A stretch of DNA of 33,062 nt, taken from positions 1 through 33,062 of IMG/VR virus record IMGVR_UViG_3300050821_007458, one strand, 5' to 3'. Positions 28,014 to 33,062 of this stretch are shown here, piece by piece. A program made the position numbers and the translations under genes. The DNA comes from a virus. The notes under the pieces are model-generated. The model did no database searches. It had not been told where the DNA came from and was given only the letters and a program-made list of their open reading frames with translations. The stretch's first letter is position 1; the number at the start of each line of letters is the position of its first letter.

Positions 28014-30398
28014 ATGGAGCAATTTGTTTCACAATTTGGGGGTGTATCTTCTCCTCCTCAACCTCAGCAATTCGTTTCACAATTCGGAGGAGTTACTAAA
28101 CCGCCAGAGCCACAGGAAGTCCCATCAACGCCTTCGCCTTTCGGTTCGAATCGTGGTGTTGCTCCTCCTAATTCAAATTCACCTGATGATTTTAATAAAT
28201 CTATGATTTCGGGAGCAGAACAAGCCCCTATGTGGTTAGGCGATACTGCAAATGCCTTGACGCAAGGTATAACAAGAACGGCAGGCGCGGCTTATCAAGG
28301 AATAGGTGGCGATTTGTCACCAGAACAAGCAGAAAAGCTTACTAATCCCACCCTTCCATTTAAAGGCTCAAGAGAGGTCTATAAAGATGCTGGAATGCCT
28401 TTATATGACCCAAAAACTTCACTTGGGATATTTGGCCAACTTCTAGGCAATGCCGGTGGAATGACCGGTATAGGAGAAGCTGCACCTTTGGTGGATGTGG
28501 CAGGAAGTAAGATAGCGGATGCCGCAAAATCTGTACCTGAAGGAGTTGGCTTAAGAGCAAGAGGCGCGATGGCAAAAGATGCAGAGGCTCGTGATGCCGA
28601 ATCGGAAGCGCTTTCTAACGATACATCAGCAAAATATGCCGCATTTGACAAGACAGGTGCAAGGCTTACCGACGAAAGTGCAAATGATTTTAATAATACT
28701 GTAAGAAAAAGCTACGCTGATATTAAAATAGACCCAGTTGCTAGTCCTAAAACTGTTAGTGCGCTGAAGAATATTTATCAGAGAGTAACTCAGGGAAAAG
28801 TAGACCCGATTACGGGAGAAATAACGCAAGAACCATTAAGCGTAGGCGAGATAGACCAATACAGGAGGCAATTAGCTAGAGCTTCTTATGGTGAAGATAC
28901 GGCGGCGGCGAGCGCTGCAAGAAAAGCTATTGATGACCATTTAAATAATCTTAGCAATGAGGATTTTGTAGGCGGAGATAGTGGTAATGCCATTAATAAA
29001 CTTACTGCGGCACGGGCTGCAGCAGCCAAAGAATTTAAGTTTAATGATTTACTGGATATTCAGAAAAAGGCCGGTGGTGACCCGAATGCAATTAAACGAT
29101 TGGTCGGTAAATATTTAGACCAAAATCCAGCTGGGTTAAGCGATGAAGAAATCCAAACATTAAAACGCGCGGCTACGCGCTCACCTGCAGAATTTCTTGA
29201 AAGAGGATTAGGAACCTTTGGGCTAGATTTTGGCAAAGTAAAGAATGTCGCATTGCCAACTATGTTAGGTGAGAATGCTACAAAAGGGGCGGCAGCATTG
29301 TTGCCACATGGCGCTCCATTAGTAGGGGCAGGAACCGTTGCCCGTCAGACCGGAAAATGGGCAGCCAGAGGGGCATTGGAAGATGCAATAAATGCTATAG
29401 CTAAAAGAGATACCTCTATCGTTTCGCCTCCTCCTGCACCCCCACAAGCACCGATGCTTGCATTGCCAGCACCTAAAACAACGGTTTATGGCAATACAGC
29501 CGGACAAAACATTACTCAGACGGAAGCCGAGCGCGCAAGTGTTGAACCATCAGCAGGAACCGCCGCAGAAGGTCGCCCCAGCGCCGCAGCTCAAGCCGAG
29601 CAAGCATTGCAACAGAAACGTGCCGCTAGAGCAGCAGAAGATGAAGCAGAGATAGCAAGGGACAAAGCCGCACGGGAAAATATTCCGAAGCCAGCCGCTT
29701 CAATGGGGGGCAAAACCATTGAAGAACTAGCCGCTGCCAATGCTGATAAAAATAATCTTGGTGGAGTAGGTAAAGCATTTCTGAATATGGGTAAAAATAT
29801 ACAAGGCAGCGTACCGCCAGCAGTTTCTATCGGTGCAGGTGGTGCGGCATTAGCTGGGGCTGCGGCAAAAGGCAGTATCGGTCAGAAAAATCAGGATGAG
29901 TTGCAAAAACTTCAATTCCCTGCGCAGCCGCAACATAAACCCCAAGCTTCATTGCCCGACGTTTCAAGCTTCATAAAAGCAGAATCTGGTGGCAATCCTA
30001 ATGCCAAAAACCCGAATAGTTCCGCCTCCGGCCTTTATCAATTTACCAATAAAACTTGGAATGACATGGTTAGCCGTCATGGAAAGCAAACCGGTATCAA
30101 TTTTGGTGATAAGAACAATCCGCAGGCACAGGCCACTATGGCTAGTTTGTTGGCAAAAGATAATATTACTTCTTTGCAGAAATCCTTAGGGAGAATGCCT
30201 ACAAAACCTGAATTATATATGGCACATTTTTTAGGAGCGCATGGGGCATCAAAATTGATTAATGCCCCGGCGAATCAGGAAGCTATTATGTTATTCCCCC
30301 GTCAAGTTTTCGATTCCAATAGACAGATATTCTTTGATAAATCCCGACCTAGAACGGTTGCGGAAGTTCAACAACTTCTAGCAAATAAGGTAGCTTAA
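28014..30398 (+). CDS. Ejection protein with C-terminal lytic transglycosylase (gp16-like position)
   Basis: A 794-aa protein. Its first 25 residues contain a duplicated QFVSQFGGV motif. The middle is helical and Ala-rich. The last 148 residues are a transglycosylase SLT-like domain: FIKAESGGNPNAK (653-665; Glu657 is the candidate catalytic residue), ASGLYQFTNKTWNDMV (671-686), then the conserved ALFLGAHG-like element YMAHFLGAHGAS. It would cut peptidoglycan locally as the ejection channel forms. The long Ala/Gln linker before it separates it from the membrane-active part. It is third in the ejection trio. P22 gp16 is 609 aa, so this one is larger. Confidence 0.83.
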   Translation: MEQFVSQFGGVSSPPQPQQFVSQFGGVTKPPEPQEVPSTPSPFGSNRGVAPPNSNSPDDFNKSMISGAEQAPMWLGDTANALTQGITRTAGAAYQGIGGDLSPEQAEKLTNPTLPFKGSREVYKDAGMPLYDPKTSLGIFGQLLGNAGGMTGIGEAAPLVDVAGSKIADAAKSVPEGVGLRARGAMAKDAEARDAESEALSNDTSAKYAAFDKTGARLTDESANDFNNTVRKSYADIKIDPVASPKTVSALKNIYQRVTQGKVDPITGEITQEPLSVGEIDQYRRQLARASYGEDTAAASAARKAIDDHLNNLSNEDFVGGDSGNAINKLTAARAAAAKEFKFNDLLDIQKKAGGDPNAIKRLVGKYLDQNPAGLSDEEIQTLKRAATRSPAEFLERGLGTFGLDFGKVKNVALPTMLGENATKGAAALLPHGAPLVGAGTVARQTGKWAARGALEDAINAIAKRDTSIVSPPPAPPQAPMLALPAPKTTVYGNTAGQNITQTEAERASVEPSAGTAAEGRPSAAAQAEQALQQKRAARAAEDEAEIARDKAARENIPKPAASMGGKTIEELAAANADKNNLGGVGKAFLNMGKNIQGSVPPAVSIGAGGAALAGAAAKGSIGQKNQDELQKLQFPAQPQHKPQASLPDVSSFIKAESGGNPNAKNPNSSASGLYQFTNKTWNDMVSRHGKQTGINFGDKNNPQAQATMASLLAKDNITSLQKSLGRMPTKPELYMAHFLGAHGASKLINAPANQEAIMLFPRQVFDSNRQIFFDKSRPRTVAEVQQLLANKVA

Positions 30399-31451
30399 AT
30401 GTCAGGTTTCGCAATAGCAAAATATTACGGCCTTTATCAGGGTCTACCCGCCGCTAGTGGCACGCTCAATGTTTATCAGACTGGCACTACCACACCTGTA
30501 ACATGCTATTCTGATGCTGGCTTAACTACGCCGATTTCCAATCCAATCACACTTGATGCCAATGGCTGTGCTGCGTTTTATTACTCTGGTTCCGTCAATC
30601 TGAAATTTACAGCTTTTACTGTTTCCGGCACTCTCATTGAAACGCTTGACCCTGTTTATCCTACAGGGGGGACAACGATAGGAACCACCGTCAAAGTAAG
30701 TTCAAACACAACGGTTGCCGCATCAAATGCCGGGAATAATCTTGTTTCTACCACAGCTATTAATCTTACACTTCCTCTTTCGACATCAGTTTCTAACAGC
30801 TTTAATTTTAATGCCAATGCGCAAGGTGGTGCAATAACTCTTATCCCGCAATCTTCAGATGCGATTCAAGGCGGTGCGGTCGGTTCTAGTTATGTCATGC
30901 CAATCAGTAGCACTGCGGAAGTATGGACGGATGCCAATGGCAATTATGGTTTGAATTTTTTCAGTAATGCGGCAATAAATTCGACTCAAAGCGCAAATAA
31001 AATATTTGCTGGCCCAACTTCTGGTGGTGCCGCAATTCCTACTTTTCGTTCGTTAGTAACTGCTGATTTGCCCTTTACCTCTTCTCCTATAACAAGTTCT
31101 TTAACAGGGGATGTAACACTCAGTAGTGCGAATACTTATTATGATGGCCCTTCTATCGCTCAAGGCTCATCAGGAACATGGTTTGCATCAGGAACGGTTA
31201 CGGTCATTGATAGTGGTGGCACGGCAATATTCCCGGCCAAATTATGGGATGGAACGACGATTATTGCTACAGCTAATGGTGGTGCATCGAGTAATCCAGG
31301 TGTTATTACCTTATCAGGTTATCTTGCTTCTCCAGCAGGTAATTTACGTATCAGTGTCGCTAATAGTACCCATAGTGGTTCTGGCGCAATAAAATTTAAT
31401 TCTAGTGGTAATTCAAAAGATTCAACTATTACTGCATTTAGGATTGCATGA
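30399..31451 (+). CDS. Tail spike/fibre protein with head-binding-like N-terminus
   Basis: A 350-aa protein. The N-terminal domain LPAASGTLNVYQTGTTTPVT (about 15-34), YSDAGLTTPISNPITLDANG (about 37-56) is the recurring module that attaches podovirus tail spikes and fibres to the virion. The rest is Ser/Thr/Gly-rich beta structure (about 100-350) with AGPTSGGAAIPTFRSLVTAD typical of fibre shafts. It follows directly on the ejection gene (TAA ATG without gap). Receptor binding and perhaps serotype specificity are its likely roles; no depolymerase active site was recognised. Confidence 0.8.
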   Translation: MSGFAIAKYYGLYQGLPAASGTLNVYQTGTTTPVTCYSDAGLTTPISNPITLDANGCAAFYYSGSVNLKFTAFTVSGTLIETLDPVYPTGGTTIGTTVKVSSNTTVAASNAGNNLVSTTAINLTLPLSTSVSNSFNFNANAQGGAITLIPQSSDAIQGGAVGSSYVMPISSTAEVWTDANGNYGLNFFSNAAINSTQSANKIFAGPTSGGAAIPTFRSLVTADLPFTSSPITSSLTGDVTLSSANTYYDGPSIAQGSSGTWFASGTVTVIDSGGTAIFPAKLWDGTTIIATANGGASSNPGVITLSGYLASPAGNLRISVANSTHSGSGAIKFNSSGNSKDSTITAFRIA

Positions 31452-33062
31452 TGACCGAACAATTTGCCAATTTCGCCCAAGGCGTTCTGGCCGCACCGAT
31501 TACGGCTGCGCAAACCACTATTTCCATCACGCCGACGGATTATACGGGACGGCCAGCCCCCTCTAATTTCCCCTCACAAGGCAATTTCCGCATTACTGTT
31601 CAATCCTTCGACGTAACAACACAAATTCCAACGTCAGCGCCGGAAATAATGTTGGTGACTTCGGTAGCAGGAAATACCTTTACCGTTCAACGTGGTGCAG
31701 AAAGTAGTACAGCAATCGCCTTTGCCTCTGGTGCACAAGTAATACACATTGCTACGGCAGCAGTTATGACAGCACTTAGCGGCGGTACATCACCTTTAAC
31801 TACTAAAGGTGATGTATATGGATTTTCCACAGTTGCTGCGCGTGTTCCAGTAGGTGCGGACGGAACAGTTTTAACCGCAGATTCAACGCAGCCTACAGGA
31901 TTAAAATATGCGGCAACAAGTGGCACTGGAACAGTTACCACCGTTTCTGTGGCAACAGCCAATGGATTTTCTGGCACAGTAGCGAATGCCACTACCACAC
32001 CAGCCATCACTGTTCAAACCAGCGTAACAGGAATACCCGTAGGCAATGGCACTGCTTTTTCTGCCTCTAATGTAACCAATAATGCTCAAACTAAGGCCGC
32101 CATAGTTCCGAATACGGCTCCTTCATCTGGACAAATTTTAGTAGGAAACGCGGGTGGGACAGCTTACGCCCCACAAACAGCCTCAGGTGATTTAACAATA
32201 GATAGCTCGGGGGCGCATACTCTTGCTACAGTCAATTCCAACGTTGGGACATTCAACGGCACTACAGCCAATGGCAAAGGCCTGATTACTGCTATAGCCC
32301 CGCTTGGTAGATTAAAGGCTGTTCGAGCCGCAACTACTGGAGATTTGGGCGGAACCTATAACAATGGGGCTTCCGGAGTTGGCGCGACTATAACCAATTC
32401 AGGTGCGCAGGTGACGCTTTCTATTGATAGTGTGAATTTATTTGTAGGTGACAGGATATGTGTTAAAAATCAGGGGACTGCTTTTCAGAATGGTATTTAT
32501 TCTGTAACAAATGCTGGTAGCGGTTCTACCAATTGGGTGATTACCCGAAGCTCTGATTATGATAATTCAACCGCAGGTTCGATATTTGAAGGCACAGAGA
32601 CAGTAGTTTCCGAGGGAACTACGAATGCCGGTGTGCTTTGCATTATGACAACGCAAGGCGCAATTACAGTCGGGTCAACGGGGTTAATTTGGATAGTAAA
32701 TTCCGCAGGCAGTATCGCCGGTGGTTATGCTGCCTCGGTTTCAAATTCAGATGGTACACTGACCATTAGCCCGACAACCGGTGCCGTGGTGGCCTCAATT
32801 GCCTTGGGGCACCCAAATTCATGGTCGGGCCAGCAAACATTTACTAACCCTATTGTCGGGACGCAGTCATCATCGGACAACAGCACTAAAGGGGCATCAA
32901 CCGCATATGTCACCACAGCAGTAAATAATGCTATAGCAGGGGTAAACCCTGCCGTGGCCGTACAATATGCCACAGTAGCCGCGGGGGACACCAGTGCCCT
33001 GACTTATAGCAATGGCGTCTCCGGTGTGGGTGCTACATTAACGGGGGCAAACAACACGGCTA
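31448..33062 (+). CDS. Tail fibre protein, repeated modules (3'-truncated by window end)
   Basis: An open frame runs from ATG 31448 (ATGA overlap with the previous stop; AGGA upstream) to the end of the window, at least 538 codons. It begins MMTEQFANFAQGVLAAPI. Typical fibre motifs: SPLTTKGDVYGFSTVAARVP (about 115-134), TVTTVSVATANGF and NSTKGASTAYVTTAVNNAI. A module beginning VRAATTGDLGGTYNNGASGV and running to GLIWIV (about 293-420) has a second copy starting AVQYATVAAGDTSAL near the end, cut by the window. The repeated GVGAT...VKNQ...QNGIYSVT pattern occurs widely in podovirus and siphovirus fibres. Stop and C-terminus are unseen. Confidence 0.88.
   Translation, partial: MMTEQFANFAQGVLAAPITAAQTTISITPTDYTGRPAPSNFPSQGNFRITVQSFDVTTQIPTSAPEIMLVTSVAGNTFTVQRGAESSTAIAFASGAQVIHIATAAVMTALSGGTSPLTTKGDVYGFSTVAARVPVGADGTVLTADSTQPTGLKYAATSGTGTVTTVSVATANGFSGTVANATTTPAITVQTSVTGIPVGNGTAFSASNVTNNAQTKAAIVPNTAPSSGQILVGNAGGTAYAPQTASGDLTIDSSGAHTLATVNSNVGTFNGTTANGKGLITAIAPLGRLKAVRAATTGDLGGTYNNGASGVGATITNSGAQVTLSIDSVNLFVGDRICVKNQGTAFQNGIYSVTNAGSGSTNWVITRSSDYDNSTAGSIFEGTETVVSEGTTNAGVLCIMTTQGAITVGSTGLIWIVNSAGSIAGGYAASVSNSDGTLTISPTTGAVVASIALGHPNSWSGQQTFTNPIVGTQSSSDNSTKGASTAYVTTAVNNAIAGVNPAVAVQYATVAAGDTSALTYSNGVSGVGATLTGANNTA
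31786..31816. repeat. 13-bp perfect inverted repeat inside the fibre gene
   Basis: TACATCACCTTTA (31786-31798) and TAAAGGTGATGTA (31804-31816) form a perfect dyad around ACTAC. It encodes the conserved SPLTTKGDVY segment of the fibre. There is no T-run, so it is not a terminator. It may be a recombination focus for fibre exchange or a by-product of codon use on the conserved motif. Confidence 0.7.

Noticed and set aside
31687-32010. Minus-strand frames in the fibre gene
   Set aside because: They are antisense to a long uninterrupted fibre frame with clear motifs.

Overview
The window is a 33 kb stretch of a tailed double-stranded DNA phage genome, moderately AT-rich and almost fully coding. 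The virion module follows the order of podovirus P22: small and large terminase, portal, scaffold, P22-type coat, gp4-like and gp10-like tail-machine proteins, three ejection-protein candidates (the last with a lytic transglycosylase domain), then tail spike/fibre genes. The host is probably Gram-negative, judged from the P22-type ejection apparatus, a lipobox lipoprotein and a heptose pathway; an alphaproteobacterium is possible but is a guess. No integrase, CI-type repressor, holin or soluble endolysin is visible. Both ends look incomplete: the left end is inside a hexanucleotide repeat and the right end is inside a fibre gene.

Layout. (1) 1-144: a (GCCGNN) repeat array, perhaps the end of a rightward gene. 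(2) 149-3624, leftward early operon, mostly stop/start coupled: a 97-aa protein, a one-TM protein, a Ref-like HNH nuclease, a homing-type HNH, an ERF annealing recombinase, a YqaJ/lambda-exonuclease-type nuclease and four small genes, two of them under 60 aa. (3) 3625-3722: divergent promoters sharing a 24-bp dyad operator candidate, plus a tandem 12-bp repeat. (4) 3723-8814, rightward early operon: a Cro-position HTH protein, a 50-aa protein, then a sugar-nucleotide cassette (GHMP heptose-phosphate kinase, split transketolase, sugar-phosphate nucleotidyltransferase, phosphoheptose isomerase, an intruding HNH gene, an SDR epimerase/dehydratase). (5) 8815-10138: a promoter flanked by dyads, an 18-bp RNA hairpin, a replisome-organizer-like gene containing iterons (probable origin), and a possible helicase loader. 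(6) 10139-12138: a pseudoknot plus three-way-junction RNA candidate, a GT-A-like glycosyltransferase, a RyR-domain protein and two unknowns. (7) 12192-33062: packaging, head, tail and ejection genes, interrupted by a minus-strand lipoprotein gene with its own near-consensus promoter.

How the genes work together. The leftward operon supplies a two-component recombination system (ERF plus exonuclease) with accessory nucleases. The rightward operon would make sedoheptulose 7-phosphate (transketolase), isomerise it (GmhA-like), phosphorylate it (HddA-like) and activate it with a nucleotide (HddC-like), giving a GDP-manno-heptose-type donor that the SDR enzyme could modify and the downstream glycosyltransferase could use. 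The GmhB phosphatase step is not encoded here. This phage-borne heptose cassette under early-promoter control is the most interesting system in the window.
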